Shown: positions 19,254 to 27,842 of the stretch, piece by piece
How positions within the stretch are numbered: the stretch's first letter is position 1
Layout: every line of letters starts with the position of its first letter
Translations under genes and position numbers: made by a program
Notes under the pieces: model-generated
Told to the model about the DNA's origin: nothing
Database searches by the model: none
Seen by the model: the letters and a program-made list of their open reading frames with translations, nothing else
DNA from: Paucibacter sp963740455
Lineage (GTDB): Bacteria > Pseudomonadota > Gammaproteobacteria > Burkholderiales > Burkholderiaceae_C
Length of the DNA stretch: 64,000 nt
Assembly: GCA_963740455.1 (NCBI GenBank)
Contig: CAVUEF010000007.1
Location: forward strand, 1 to 64,000
Direction of reading: 5' to 3'

Positions 19254-19868
19254 CTATTGCTCGATCAGATCGGCGCCGGCAGGCATCACGAATTTGAAAC
19301 GGTCCGCCGCCAGCTTGGGATTGTTGCTGACATTGCTGAATTGCAGCTCCGAGCGCTGACCGAAGGCATCCGTCAGTTCCAGAGCAGCCAATTCCTTGCC
19401 CTTGAAGCCGATGCGCATCTGCTGGATGCTGGCGTCGCGCTGGCGCGGCGTGGCCTGCACCCAGTCGATCCCTTGCGTGCTGGCAAGCGCCTTGAGCTCG
19501 AAGTCCTTGCCCAGATCGCCGCCCGCCAGCAGGGCCGCGGGCGTGGCGCCCAAGGCCTCGTTCATGCGCCGCGAACTCACCTGGTTCAGATCGGCGTCAT
19601 AGATCCAGACCTTCTGGCCGTCGCCCACAATGGTCTGGTCGAACGGCTTGGTATAGACAAAGCGAAACCGGTTCGGGCGCGCGAACTCGAAACTTCCGCT
19701 CGACGTCTTCTTGCGCACGCCATCGGGCGATCTGACAGTCTGGGTGAAATCGGCCTTGCCAGTCTGCACTTCGCGCACAAAATCGTGCAAGGTGTCGAGC
19801 GCGTCGGCGCGCGCGCCACTGCCCAAGCCCAGCAACACCAGAAAAATGCCGTTCAGAGAGGTTTTCAT
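19254..19868 (-). CDS. lolA: Outer-membrane lipoprotein carrier protein LolA
   Basis: Periplasmic chaperone that ferries lipoproteins from LolCDE to LolB, 204 residues. The signal peptide (MKTSLNGIFLVLLGLGSGARA) is followed by LHDFVREVQTGKADFTQTV and the typical SGSFEFARPNRFRFVY and DQTIVGDGQKVWIYDADLNQV motifs. The start overlaps the ftsK stop as ATGA (19865-19868), so translation is coupled. Its presence fits the many lipoproteins in the window. Confidence 0.95.
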   Translation of the reverse strand: MKTSLNGIFLVLLGLGSGARADALDTLHDFVREVQTGKADFTQTVRSPDGVRKKTSSGSFEFARPNRFRFVYTKPFDQTIVGDGQKVWIYDADLNQVSSRRMNEALGATPAALLAGGDLGKDFELKALASTQGIDWVQATPRQRDASIQQMRIGFKGKELAALELTDAFGQRSELQFSNVSNNPKLAADRFKFVMPAGADLIEQ

Positions 19869-22231
19869 TCGTCGCGCTTGGGTGTGAGCAATTCACGGTT
19901 GCCGTTGGTGGACATGCTGGAGACGAGCCCCGACTGCTCCATCTGTTCGAGCAATCGGGCTGCGCGGTTGTAGCCGATGCGCAAATGACGTTGCACCAGC
20001 GAAATGGAGGCGCGGCGGTGCTGCAGGACCACCGCCACGGCCTGGTCGTACATGGGGTCGGCTTCGCCATTGGCCTGGCCCGGTGCGCCCGGCTCAACGC
20101 TTTCGCCGTCCAGCACGCCGCCTTCCAGAATGCCTTCGATGTAGTTGGGTTCTCCCTGTGTCTTGAGGTACTTGACGACGCGGTGCACCTCTTCGTCGCT
20201 CACGAACGCACCGTGCACCCGGATCGGCACGCCCATGCCCGACGGCATGTAGAGCATGTCGCCCATGCCCAGCAAGGCCTCGGCCCCCATCTGGTCGAGG
20301 ATGGTGCGACTGTCGATCTTGCTCGACACCTGGAAGCTCAGCCGCGTAGGAATATTGGCCTTGATCAAGCCCGTGATCACATCGACGCTGGGTCGCTGCG
20401 TGGCCAGGATCAAGTGGATGCCGCAGGCCCGCGCTTTTTGCGCCAGACGCGCGATCAGCTCTTCGATCTTCTTTCCGACCACCATCATCAGGTCGGCCAG
20501 TTCGTCGATCACCACCACGATATGGGGCAGGCGGTCCAAGGGCTCGGGCGCCTCAGGCGTCAGGCTGAAGGGGTTGGGAAGCGACTCTGCGCGCTCCGCC
20601 GCCTCGACAATCTTCTTGTTGTAGCCGGCCAGATTGCGCACGCCCAGTTTGCTCATCAGCTTGTAGCGGCGTTCCATCTCGCCCACACACCAGTTGAGCG
20701 CATTGGCAGCCTGCTTCATGTCGGTGACGACGGGCGCCAACAGGTGAGGAATGCCTTCGTAGACGCTCATCTCCAACATCTTGGGGTCGATCAGAATCAG
20801 CCGCACATCGTGGGCCTCGGCCTTGTACAGCAAGGACAAAATCATGGCATTGATGCCGACCGACTTGCCCGATCCGGTGGTGCCGGCCACCAGGCAGTGC
20901 GGCATCTTGGCCAGGTCGGCCACCACGGGCAGGCCGACAATGTCCTTGCCCAAGCCCAGCGTCAGTAGCGACGCCGCGTCGTTATAGACCTGCGACCCCA
21001 GGATCTCGCTCAGACATATGGTTTGACGGCGCGCATTGGGCAGCTCCAGCGCCATGTAGTTCTTGCCGGGAATGATCTCCACCACGCGGATGCTGACCAG
21101 GCTCAGCGAGCGCGCCAGATCCTTGGCCAGATTCACGATTTGCGAACCCTTCACGCCAGTGGCCGGTTCAATCTCGTAGCGTGTGATCACCGGGCCGGGT
21201 GACGCGGCCACCACCCGCACCTCCACACCAAAATCGCGCAGCTTCTTCTCGATCAATCGCGACGTCATTTCGAGCGACTCGGCCGGAATGTTCTCGACGC
21301 GCCCCGGCGCAGCGTCGAGCAAATCGACCTGCGGCAGTTTGGTGTCAGCCAGCTCCGAGAACAGCGGCTTTTGTCGTTCCTTGGCGACGCGCACCGACTG
21401 AGGCGTGGCCAGCACGGGCGGCTCGATGACGATGGGCACGTGGTCTTCCACGCCGTGGCGTTCCACTTCGACAACGAGTTCGCGTTCACGCAGTGCTTGC
21501 GCACCCACGCGCTTGTCTTCGACGCGCTCGACACGCTGCTGGTAACGTTCGAGCCAACCGTCAATCCAGGTGCCCAGCGCCTCGGCGGCGCGAAGCCAGG
21601 AGAAACGCAAGGCCAATGACAGCCCCACGATCAGCGCGGCAATCCACACGACACCCGAACCCGCAAAGCCCAGCGCTCGCATGCTGAGCGGTCCGAGCGC
21701 GAATCCCAGCACACCGCCGGCATGCCCCGGCAGCCGCGCTTCCCACCCATAGAGCCGGGTCCATTCGAGCGCGCAACTGGCGCTCATCAGCAGCACCACC
21801 CCCAGCCAGAACAGCCATGCCGCTGGTGCAGCACCCGATTCTTGCGGCGCCTGGCTTTGCGGCGGGCGCAGCACTCTGGCCAGGCCGCTCAACCAATGAC
21901 GCATACCCACCAGCACCAACCACCAGCCCGAATAGCCGAACAGGAACAACAGCAGGTCGGCAGCCCACGCGCCGACGGCGCCAACCATATTGCGCGCCGG
22001 CTCACCGGCGCCCGACGTGGAAAAGCCCGCGTCGGCCGGATTGCGCGACACCAGGGCCAGCAAGGCCAGCAGCAGCACAACCGCGCCGACGAACAGCCAC
22101 AGCCGCCGCGTGGCACGCGACATTTGTGTGTCTACGCTGGCTGCGGCTGACTTCTTGATTTGGCGCGTGTAGGTGGCCGACGATGCGCCGGAGGCGTCGT
22201 CTCCACGCAGTGATCCCAACGGAAAGCTCAT
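19865..22231 (-). CDS. ftsK: DNA translocase FtsK
   Basis: Septal DNA pump for chromosome dimer resolution, 788 residues. Four N-terminal membrane segments (first LWLFVGAVVLLLALLALV), a short linker, then the motor with Walker A AGTTGSGKSVG and VVIDELADLMMVVGK. The C-terminal gamma winged helix reads KOPS (ISLVQRHLRIGYNRAARLLEQME). Length is like the short FtsK/SpoIIIE forms of Burkholderiales. It is followed by lolA. Confidence 0.96.
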   Translation of the reverse strand: MSFPLGSLRGDDASGASSATYTRQIKKSAAASVDTQMSRATRRLWLFVGAVVLLLALLALVSRNPADAGFSTSGAGEPARNMVGAVGAWAADLLLFLFGYSGWWLVLVGMRHWLSGLARVLRPPQSQAPQESGAAPAAWLFWLGVVLLMSASCALEWTRLYGWEARLPGHAGGVLGFALGPLSMRALGFAGSGVVWIAALIVGLSLALRFSWLRAAEALGTWIDGWLERYQQRVERVEDKRVGAQALRERELVVEVERHGVEDHVPIVIEPPVLATPQSVRVAKERQKPLFSELADTKLPQVDLLDAAPGRVENIPAESLEMTSRLIEKKLRDFGVEVRVVAASPGPVITRYEIEPATGVKGSQIVNLAKDLARSLSLVSIRVVEIIPGKNYMALELPNARRQTICLSEILGSQVYNDAASLLTLGLGKDIVGLPVVADLAKMPHCLVAGTTGSGKSVGINAMILSLLYKAEAHDVRLILIDPKMLEMSVYEGIPHLLAPVVTDMKQAANALNWCVGEMERRYKLMSKLGVRNLAGYNKKIVEAAERAESLPNPFSLTPEAPEPLDRLPHIVVVIDELADLMMVVGKKIEELIARLAQKARACGIHLILATQRPSVDVITGLIKANIPTRLSFQVSSKIDSRTILDQMGAEALLGMGDMLYMPSGMGVPIRVHGAFVSDEEVHRVVKYLKTQGEPNYIEGILEGGVLDGESVEPGAPGQANGEADPMYDQAVAVVLQHRRASISLVQRHLRIGYNRAARLLEQMEQSGLVSSMSTNGNRELLTPKRDE

Positions 22232-22324
22232 GACGACATTGTGGCTGATCGCGGTCGGCCCTGCGCGCAGGGTCAGCCAGATCGCCGGCAGGCGACTGAT
22301 CGGTTGGCGGGCGCCGGGCCCGCA

Positions 22325-22996
22325 TCAGTCACGCGAATGCAGGCGCTCCTTGATGACGACCGAACCGTTTTCCAGCGTTTCAATCACGCCGCGGTCTTCC
22401 AGATCCTTCATGACGCGACTGACCATCTCGCGCGAAGCGCCAACAATCTTGGCCATGTCCTGGCGCGAAACCTTGCCTCGAATGATCTTGATGCCCTTGT
22501 CATCTTCGGCCATGTCCAGCAGCGTGCGGGCAACCCGGCCATAGACGTCGAGCAGGGCGAGCGACTCGATTTGCCGGTCGGCGCTGCGCAGGCGTGCGAC
22601 CAGGCCGCGCAACACGGCGTATGACAGACTTGAACTGTCGGGCAGACAACGCGAAAACTCGTTTCGGCCCAGCACCAACATGTCGGTCTGGACCTCGGCG
22701 CGCACTGTGGCTGAGTGCGGCTCGCCGTCGATCAGACTCATTTCTCCCACATAGTTGCCCGGTTGCAGCACCGCCAGAATCACTTCACGGCCGCGTTGAT
22801 CGGAGGTCAGAACCCGGGCCCTACCGTTCAACAAGATGAACAAGGCGTTCGATTTGCACCCCTGCTCGACAATCACTTCGCCACGGCGAAAGCGTCGCTT
22901 CACCACGCTGTCAGCGATCGACTGTGCCTGCTCGGTGGTGAGCAGCGAGAACAAGGGCACGCGTCGAATCAGGTCCAGGTTGGACAACATTGCCAT
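22325..22996 (-). CDS. Crp/Fnr family transcriptional regulator
   Basis: Cyclic-nucleotide-binding-type regulator of 223 residues. The N-terminal beta-roll (LFILLNGRARVLTSDQRGREVILAVLQPGNYVGEMSLIDGE) resembles Crp effector domains; the C-terminal helix-turn-helix is VSRQDMAKIVGASREMVSRVMKDLEDRG. Cys residues of an Fnr-type iron-sulfur cluster are not evident. GGAG 7 bases before ATG 22996 sets the start. It is divergent from trxB and upstream of ftsK. Not close in sequence to the two Crp paralogues at 27.8 and 36.5 kb. Confidence 0.88.
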   Translation of the reverse strand: MAMLSNLDLIRRVPLFSLLTTEQAQSIADSVVKRRFRRGEVIVEQGCKSNALFILLNGRARVLTSDQRGREVILAVLQPGNYVGEMSLIDGEPHSATVRAEVQTDMLVLGRNEFSRCLPDSSSLSYAVLRGLVARLRSADRQIESLALLDVYGRVARTLLDMAEDDKGIKIIRGKVSRQDMAKIVGASREMVSRVMKDLEDRGVIETLENGSVVIKERLHSRD

Positions 22997-23185
22997 GAAC
23001 AAACTCCAGGTTCGGTCTATTGTCAAGCGCGGGCACTGAGGCCCTCGCCCACTCCATCCTCTTTAGAATACGGGATATTGTGCCAACTTGTTCACAGCTC
23101 GCCATAGGGTCTACGCTGTATATGCAGCGCGCAATGTTGGTCTGATCGACCTTGTAGCCTCCGTTTTCCACCCCACATCCTTCTC

Positions 23186-24145
23186 ATGAGCCAAACCAAT
23201 CTGCATGCCCGGGTCTTGATACTTGGGTCCGGTCCGGCCGGCTATACCGCCGCCATCTATGCCGCACGCGCCAATCTCAAGCCCGTGTTGGTGACCGGCA
23301 TGGCGCAAGGCGGTCAGTTGATGACCACCACCGACGTGGACAACTGGCCGGCCGACGCAGCGGGCGTGATGGGGCCTGATCTGATGCAGCGCTTTCAGCA
23401 GCACGCCGAGCGCTTCAACACGCAGCTCGTGAGCGACCACATCAATGAGCTTGACCTGTCCTCGCGTCCGTTCAAGCTCAAGGGCGACAGCGGCAGCTAC
23501 AGCTGCGACAGTCTGATCATCGCCACCGGCGCCTCGGCCAAATACCTGGGTCTGCCCTCGGAAGAAGCCTTCATGGGCCGCGGCGTCAGCGGCTGCGCCA
23601 CCTGCGATGGTTTCTTCTATCGCGAGCAGGAAGTCTGCGTGGTGGGCGGCGGCAACACGGCGGTGGAAGAGGCTTTGTACCTCTCCAACATCGCCAGCAA
23701 GGTGCACCTGATACACAGGCGCGACAAGTTCCGCGCCGAACCCATCATGATCGACAAGATGAATGACAAGGTGAGCGCCGGCAAGATCGAGTTGCACTTG
23801 TGGAGCACGCTTGACGAGGTGCTCGGGGATTCGAGCGGCGTCACCGGCGTGCGTATCAGGAATACGCGAGACGGCAGCACCACTGAACTGAAATTGCAGG
23901 GCTGTTTCATCGCCATCGGCCACCACCCGAACACCGACATTTTCAAGGGACAGCTCGAAATGAAGGACGGCTACATCACCACGCAAAGCGGACAGGGCGG
24001 ATTTGCGACCATGACCAGCGTGCCCGGTGTTTTTGCTGCCGGCGACGTGCAGGATCATGTCTATCGACAGGCCATTACCAGCGCTGGCACGGGGTGCATG
24101 GCGGCGCTGGATGCGCAGCGCTTTCTTGAGCAAGCGGGCGCTTGA
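23186..24145 (+). CDS. trxB: Thioredoxin-disulfide reductase
   Basis: NADPH-dependent flavoenzyme that reduces thioredoxin, 319 residues. The FAD-binding GSGPAGYTAAIYAARA, the redox pair Cys137/Cys140 in SGCATCDGFF, the NADPH-binding GGGNTAVEEALYL and the C-terminal GVFAAGDVQD are all intact. Confidence 0.97.
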   Translation: MSQTNLHARVLILGSGPAGYTAAIYAARANLKPVLVTGMAQGGQLMTTTDVDNWPADAAGVMGPDLMQRFQQHAERFNTQLVSDHINELDLSSRPFKLKGDSGSYSCDSLIIATGASAKYLGLPSEEAFMGRGVSGCATCDGFFYREQEVCVVGGGNTAVEEALYLSNIASKVHLIHRRDKFRAEPIMIDKMNDKVSAGKIELHLWSTLDEVLGDSSGVTGVRIRNTRDGSTTELKLQGCFIAIGHHPNTDIFKGQLEMKDGYITTQSGQGGFATMTSVPGVFAAGDVQDHVYRQAITSAGTGCMAALDAQRFLEQAGA

Positions 24146-24177
24146 AGCGCCCTCGGTCTGGCTGCAAAATTTCAAGC

Positions 24178-24183
24178 TATAAT
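24178..24183 (+). promoter_or_regulatory. -10 element of the rpmB-rpmG promoter
   Basis: A perfect TATAAT lies about 140 bases before rpmB, just after trxB. The -35 is not canonical. A long leader with a small hairpin (around GCATGTGTGTTTACATGC) follows, fitting a ribosomal-protein transcript. Confidence 0.5.
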
Positions 24184-24323
24184 CATCTTCTTTGCCGATA
24201 CTGACCGAGTGGCAGGCATGTGTGTTTACATGCTGACGGGTCATCGAAGGGCGCCTCATCAGGGAGTGTGATTTCCTTGCTCTGGGCGCCGCGTGTGAAA
24301 CAACATTGAACCGGAGAAGCGTC

Positions 24324-24557
24324 ATGGCACGCGTCTGTCAAGTTACGGGTAAGCGCCCGATGGTGGGCAACAATGTGTCCCACGCCAACAATAGAACCAA
24401 GCGTCGTTTTCTGCCCAACCTGCAGTACCGTCGTTTCTGGCTCGAAACCGAAAACCGCTGGGTGCGTCTGCGCATCAGCATGGCAGCCCTGCGCTTGATC
24501 GACAAGGTCGGTATCGAGCAAGTGGTAGCCGATCTGCGCGCCAAGGGCGAGCTGTAA
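24324..24557 (+). CDS. rpmB: 50S ribosomal protein L28
   Basis: Ribosomal large-subunit protein of 77 residues: MARVCQVTGKRPMVGNNVSH, then RRFLPNLQYRRFW and the basic C-terminus. The usual gene pair with rpmG, 24 bases upstream of it. ATG 24324 is preceded by CCGGAGAAG. Confidence 0.97.
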   Translation: MARVCQVTGKRPMVGNNVSHANNRTKRRFLPNLQYRRFWLETENRWVRLRISMAALRLIDKVGIEQVVADLRAKGEL

Positions 24558-24581
24558 TCTCGAAAGACAGGAGAGACCATC

Positions 24582-24749
24582 ATGGCAAAAGGCGGACGCG
24601 AAAAGATCAAGCTGGAATCCTCTGCAGGAACCGGCCACTTCTATACGACCAGCAAGAACAAGAAGACGACGCCCGAAAAGCTCGAACTGATGAAGTTCGA
24701 TCCCAAGGCGCGCAAGCATGTCGCGTACAAGGAAACCAAGCTGAAATAA
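24582..24749 (+). CDS. rpmG: 50S ribosomal protein L33
   Basis: 55-residue large-subunit protein beginning MAKGGREKIKLESSAGTGHF, with the typical end HVAYKETKLK. It lacks the zinc-binding Cys pairs, the zinc-free form. AGGAGAG precedes the start. Second gene of the rpmB-rpmG operon, ending just before a strong terminator. Confidence 0.96.
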   Translation: MAKGGREKIKLESSAGTGHFYTTSKNKKTTPEKLELMKFDPKARKHVAYKETKLK

Positions 24750-24800
24750 GCCTGTATGGCAGGTGAGCTTCCTGCCTCATCCCTACGTCATGCAAATTGA

Positions 24801-24829
24801 AGGGCACCTTGGGTGCCCTTTATTTTTTT
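24801..24829 (+). terminator. Rho-independent terminator of rpmB-rpmG
   Basis: An 8-bp perfect stem AGGGCACC/GGTGCCCT with loop TTG (24801-24819) runs directly into TTTATTTTTTT. Confidence 0.92.
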
Positions 24830-24876
24830 GAAGTTCAACTTGGCTTGTAGCTTGTGAATGTGCCGCCACGACGGAC

Positions 24877-24921
24877 TCTGTGACCCAGCGCACAGACACC
24901 AGCAAGACCGGCTCGTATCTT
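24877..24921 (+). promoter_or_regulatory. Class II Crp/Fnr-type promoter candidate (AI-2E transporter)
   Basis: Palindrome TCTGTGACCCAGCGCACAGA (24877-24896), exactly 19 bp, then TATCTT (24916-24921). It covers the annotated GTG start of the transporter at 24880, so either that start is wrong or this copy is not functional there. Confidence 0.45.
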
Positions 24922-26193
24922 GACCAGGTCGTTCCCGAAGCGTCAACGGGTTCACAGACCAGCTCAAGAGGTACTCCCATCGACACTGATCAAGTCACCG
25001 GCCTCGACACCGAAACGGCTGCGCCGGACCCGGACGAGTCTGAACCTTCCCTGCTGCAACTGCCGGTCGATCTGCGCAGCACGTCGTTGGTCGTCATTGC
25101 CGTCTTGCTGAGTGTGTTCGCCCTGCATTGGGCTCGCGCCGTGTTCATCCCGATCATGGTCGGCCTGATGTTCAGCTATGCGTTGACGCCATTGGTCGAC
25201 CTCCTGCATCGACGGCGCCTGCCGCGACCGCTAGGTGCGGCACTGGTACTTGTCGTGCTCCTGGCGGGCATCGGATGGACGGCCTATACGCTGCGCGATG
25301 ACGCTGACACTTTCATCGAATCCCTGCCGGTGGCTGCAAGCAAGCTCAGAGAGTCGGCCCGCATCATGCAAAGCGGACCTGATGGCAACATAGACAGAGT
25401 CCAGAAAGCGGCGGCACAACTGGAGCAGGCCACTGCCGAAAGCAACACGGCCCGCCCGGTCGCCTTGCAAAAGGGTGTCGCTCGCGTTCAGATCGAGAAG
25501 CCCGCGTTCAATATCAAGGACTATCTGGTGGTGGGCGCCCTGCGCCTGGCCGAGGTGATCGGCCAAGTGACGGTCGTTTTCTTCATCACCTACTTCCTGC
25601 TTGCCTCGGGAGATTCGTTCCGCAGAAAAGTGGCTCGCATCGCGGGACCGACCTTTGCCAAACGCCGGATCACCGTGCAGGTCCTGAACGAAATTGCACA
25701 GCAGATCCAACGCTATCTGGCCGTCCAGTTGCTGACGAGCGCTCTGGTGGGTGTCGCCACGGCAGCAGCCTTTTGGGTCATCGGCCTGCAGCATGTCGCT
25801 GTCTGGGGCATCTTGGCTGCGGTGTTGAATCTGATCCCTTACGTCGGATCGATTGCACTCGCCGCGGCCGCCGCCGTGGTCGCCCTGACTCAGTTCGGCA
25901 GCATCGAGAAAGCGGTGCTTGTCGCCAGCGTCAGTGTCGGTCTGCACATCGTGAGCGGCAACATCTTCACACCATGGCTCACCAGTCGCACGAGTCGACT
26001 CAGCACCGTCGTGGTCTTTGTCGGCGTACTCGCCTGGGGATGGCTGTGGGGCGTCTGGGGCTTGCTGCTCGGGACGCCGATCCTGATGATCACCAAGGCG
26101 GTCTGTGATCGGGTCGATGACCTGAAGGCCGTCGGCGAGCTGATGGGCGGCCCCGAGCCAGTGAAGATCGAATCGACGACCACTCCGACATAG
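24880..26193 (+). CDS. AI-2E family transporter (PerM-like permease)
   Basis: Inner-membrane protein of up to 437 residues with about eight hydrophobic segments. The AI-2E/PerM family signature appears as FFITYFLLASGDSFRRKV, LAVQLLTSALVGVATAAAFW and WGLLLGTPILMITKAVCD. The family includes exporters and Na+/H+ antiporters, so the substrate is open. The N-terminal 60 residues are Ser/Thr-rich and poorly conserved in character. The GTG start at 24880 has no Shine-Dalgarno and lies inside a promoter-like palindrome, so the true start may be downstream, for instance TTG near 25087. Confidence 0.8.
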   Translation: MTQRTDTSKTGSYLDQVVPEASTGSQTSSRGTPIDTDQVTGLDTETAAPDPDESEPSLLQLPVDLRSTSLVVIAVLLSVFALHWARAVFIPIMVGLMFSYALTPLVDLLHRRRLPRPLGAALVLVVLLAGIGWTAYTLRDDADTFIESLPVAASKLRESARIMQSGPDGNIDRVQKAAAQLEQATAESNTARPVALQKGVARVQIEKPAFNIKDYLVVGALRLAEVIGQVTVVFFITYFLLASGDSFRRKVARIAGPTFAKRRITVQVLNEIAQQIQRYLAVQLLTSALVGVATAAAFWVIGLQHVAVWGILAAVLNLIPYVGSIALAAAAAVVALTQFGSIEKAVLVASVSVGLHIVSGNIFTPWLTSRTSRLSTVVVFVGVLAWGWLWGVWGLLLGTPILMITKAVCDRVDDLKAVGELMGGPEPVKIESTTTPT

Positions 26194-26265
26194 GGCCGCG
26201 ATCCGCATCGACTCTCGCCATGGCTTCGCCTACGAAGCCAAACATTTGCGGCGAAATTTTCAACG

Positions 26266-26310
26266 GATGTTCGCCAGCGCACCGAACTTTTCGAGAAGCC
26301 GGTTTACGGT
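26266..26310 (+). promoter_or_regulatory. Class II Crp/Fnr-type promoter candidate
   Basis: Palindrome GATGTTCGCCAGCGCACCGA (26266-26285), exactly 19 bp, then TACGGT (26305-26310). It lies 81 bases before the ATG of the frameshifted exported-protein gene at 26392. Confidence 0.6.
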
Positions 26311-26391
26311 GCTGATGTACCTGCCGCTACCGCCCACCTTGACGGCGAAAAGCCCGCCCCGGCCGGTCGATTGTTCTCGAAAGGATGGCCC

Positions 26392-26827
26392 ATGAAACCG
26401 TTGCATCAACTCCCCGTCCGCTGGTTGACCAGCCTGGCTGCGGCCTTGCTGATGGCGCCGGTGTTGGCGGCCGAACCAGCGGTGTCGGCGCCCGCGCAGA
26501 CCTATCAGAAGGACCGCGCTGCCTGTCTCCAGGGCCTCTCGCAACAGGATCGTGCCACCTGTCTGAAGGAGGCCGGCGCCGCACTGGCCGAAGCGCCGCG
26601 CGGTCGGCTCGGCGCCGGCGAGGATGCGCGCACGCTGACCAACAATGCCTTGCAGCGCTGCAAGTCGGTACCGCCCAAGGATCGAAGCGCCTGCGAACGA
26701 ATGGCCCTCGGTGAGGGCAAGGTCTTCGGGGTCGGTCGAGAGTGGCGGGGTGCTCAAGGAAATCACGACCTACAGCGTCGAGCCCGCCGCCTCGGCAATT
26801 CCAGCCACGCCACCAGCCCCGCGCTGA
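26392..26827 (+). pseudogene. Frameshifted small exported Cys-containing protein
   Basis: A signal peptide (WLTSLAAALLMAPVLAAEP) is followed by a repeated Cys motif: KDRAACLQGLSQQDRATCLKEA and, further on, KDRSACERMALGEG. After GEG the frame changes. Frame 1 continues as unrelated residues to 26904. The +2 frame gives SGSVESGGVLKEITTYSVEP and stops at 26827, the kind of ending expected for such proteins. One extra T near 26727-26731 (GTCTTCGGGG) explains the shift. AAGGA before ATG 26392 is good. Function unknown; probably periplasmic. Mutation and sequence error both fit. Confidence 0.6.
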
Positions 26828-26897
26828 CCTGGCGTAAGTCGCCGGGCCTTGTCGATCCCGGCAGGGCTGATAACCAGACCTTTAAAGAAAGCCTCCC

Positions 26898-27041
26898 ATG
26901 TTGATGACCTCCTTTTTCCTTGCATCAATCACCATGCTTCTTGCTCTGGCCGGAATCGGCTGGGGCTCGCTCGTCATGACCAGTGCGGATGAAGACCTGC
27001 GCAACTTCGTCAATCTTGATCACCTGCCTGCAACAGATTGA
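26898..27041 (+). CDS. Small membrane protein, hypothetical
   Basis: 47-residue frame, MLMTSFFLASITMLLALAG at the start, with one hydrophobic segment and an acidic tail (SADEDLRNFVNLDHLPATD). Weak Shine-Dalgarno (AAAGAAAG). It sits among small stress/envelope genes. I do not recognise a family; coding status is plausible only. Confidence 0.4.
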   Translation: MLMTSFFLASITMLLALAGIGWGSLVMTSADEDLRNFVNLDHLPATD

Positions 27042-27065
27042 GCCGTCTCCAGCAAATGATCCGGC

Positions 27066-27110
27066 CATGTGGGGTGGCGCACAGACGGCGCAGCAGGCAA
27101 GGTTTAAGTT
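27066..27110 (+). promoter_or_regulatory. Class II Crp/Fnr-type promoter candidate
   Basis: Palindrome-like CATGTGGGGTGGCGCACAGA (27066-27085), 19 bp, TAAGTT (27105-27110), 92 bases before the glycine-zipper lipoprotein gene. Confidence 0.55.
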
Positions 27111-27202
27111 GTGTCTGTGGTCTGTCGCACCGGGGCTGCTGAAGGCGCGGTTCGACGGATCTCGTCACATCAACCCGATGTTCTTCCGATAGAGGTATTC
27201 AA

Positions 27203-27427
27203 ATGAAGTCCATGAACAGAATTGCAATCAATACCCTGGCACTGGCCCTATTGCTCAGCTTGGGCGCATGCGCAGGCATGTCCAGGCACGATCAGAACAC
27301 GGCCGTGGGTGCCGGCATCGGTGCCGTCGCCGGATCAGTGCTCACCAACGGAAGCCCCATCGGAACCGTGGGCGGCGCAGTGGTCGGCGGTGTCATTGGT
27401 GACAAGGTGACTCCTCCCCGCAGGTAG
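27203..27427 (+). CDS. Glycine-zipper lipoprotein (OsmB-like)
   Basis: 74-residue lipoprotein. The signal peptide ends in LLLSLGAC with the lipidated Cys at about residue 23. A glycine-zipper membrane segment follows (GAGIGAVAGSVLTNG, then GTVGGAVVGGVIGDKV), as in OsmB and the 17-kDa antigen family. Likely inserted in the outer membrane. GAGG precedes ATG 27203. A Crp/Fnr-type promoter candidate lies upstream. Role inferred as an envelope stress protein. Confidence 0.8.
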   Translation: MKSMNRIAINTLALALLLSLGACAGMSRHDQNTAVGAGIGAVAGSVLTNGSPIGTVGGAVVGGVIGDKVTPPRR

Positions 27428-27842
27428 TCTTTGCATCAGTGCGAGATCTGCTGGTGACGACTTGCCGACTGCGCGTCAGTACTTGCGTCGACACAGGACA
27501 AACCATGTGAATCGAGCTAGCGGCTCCGCCGGCTGCCCAGGGGCTGGTTTTCACTCGGCAAAGCAGGCTCGGTGCCAGCTGCTTGATCAGCATCCGCGGG
27601 CCGCATGTTGCGAAACACACCGGCCGTCGCTTAGAAATGCAATACTGCGGCAGTCGGACCAGGCCCGACAGGCGCCGATGGCGGCATCGTCCATGACGCC
27701 AGCTACCACCCGCCACACTCCCCGCCTATGGTCAGCGGATCCTCATGAACCATGGCATCTCAACCGGGACGCGGCGTCGCGCTCGGTGGCTTTGCCTCTG
27801 GATTGGCTGTGCTTGAACCGCCCCCTGCGCACGAATGGAAGC
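27428..27842. other. Intergenic region before the first Crp paralogue
   Basis: 415 bases. Open frames here lack start signals and read like shadows. I found no terminator hairpin, repeat or palindrome of the recurrent Crp type. Confidence 0.4.
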
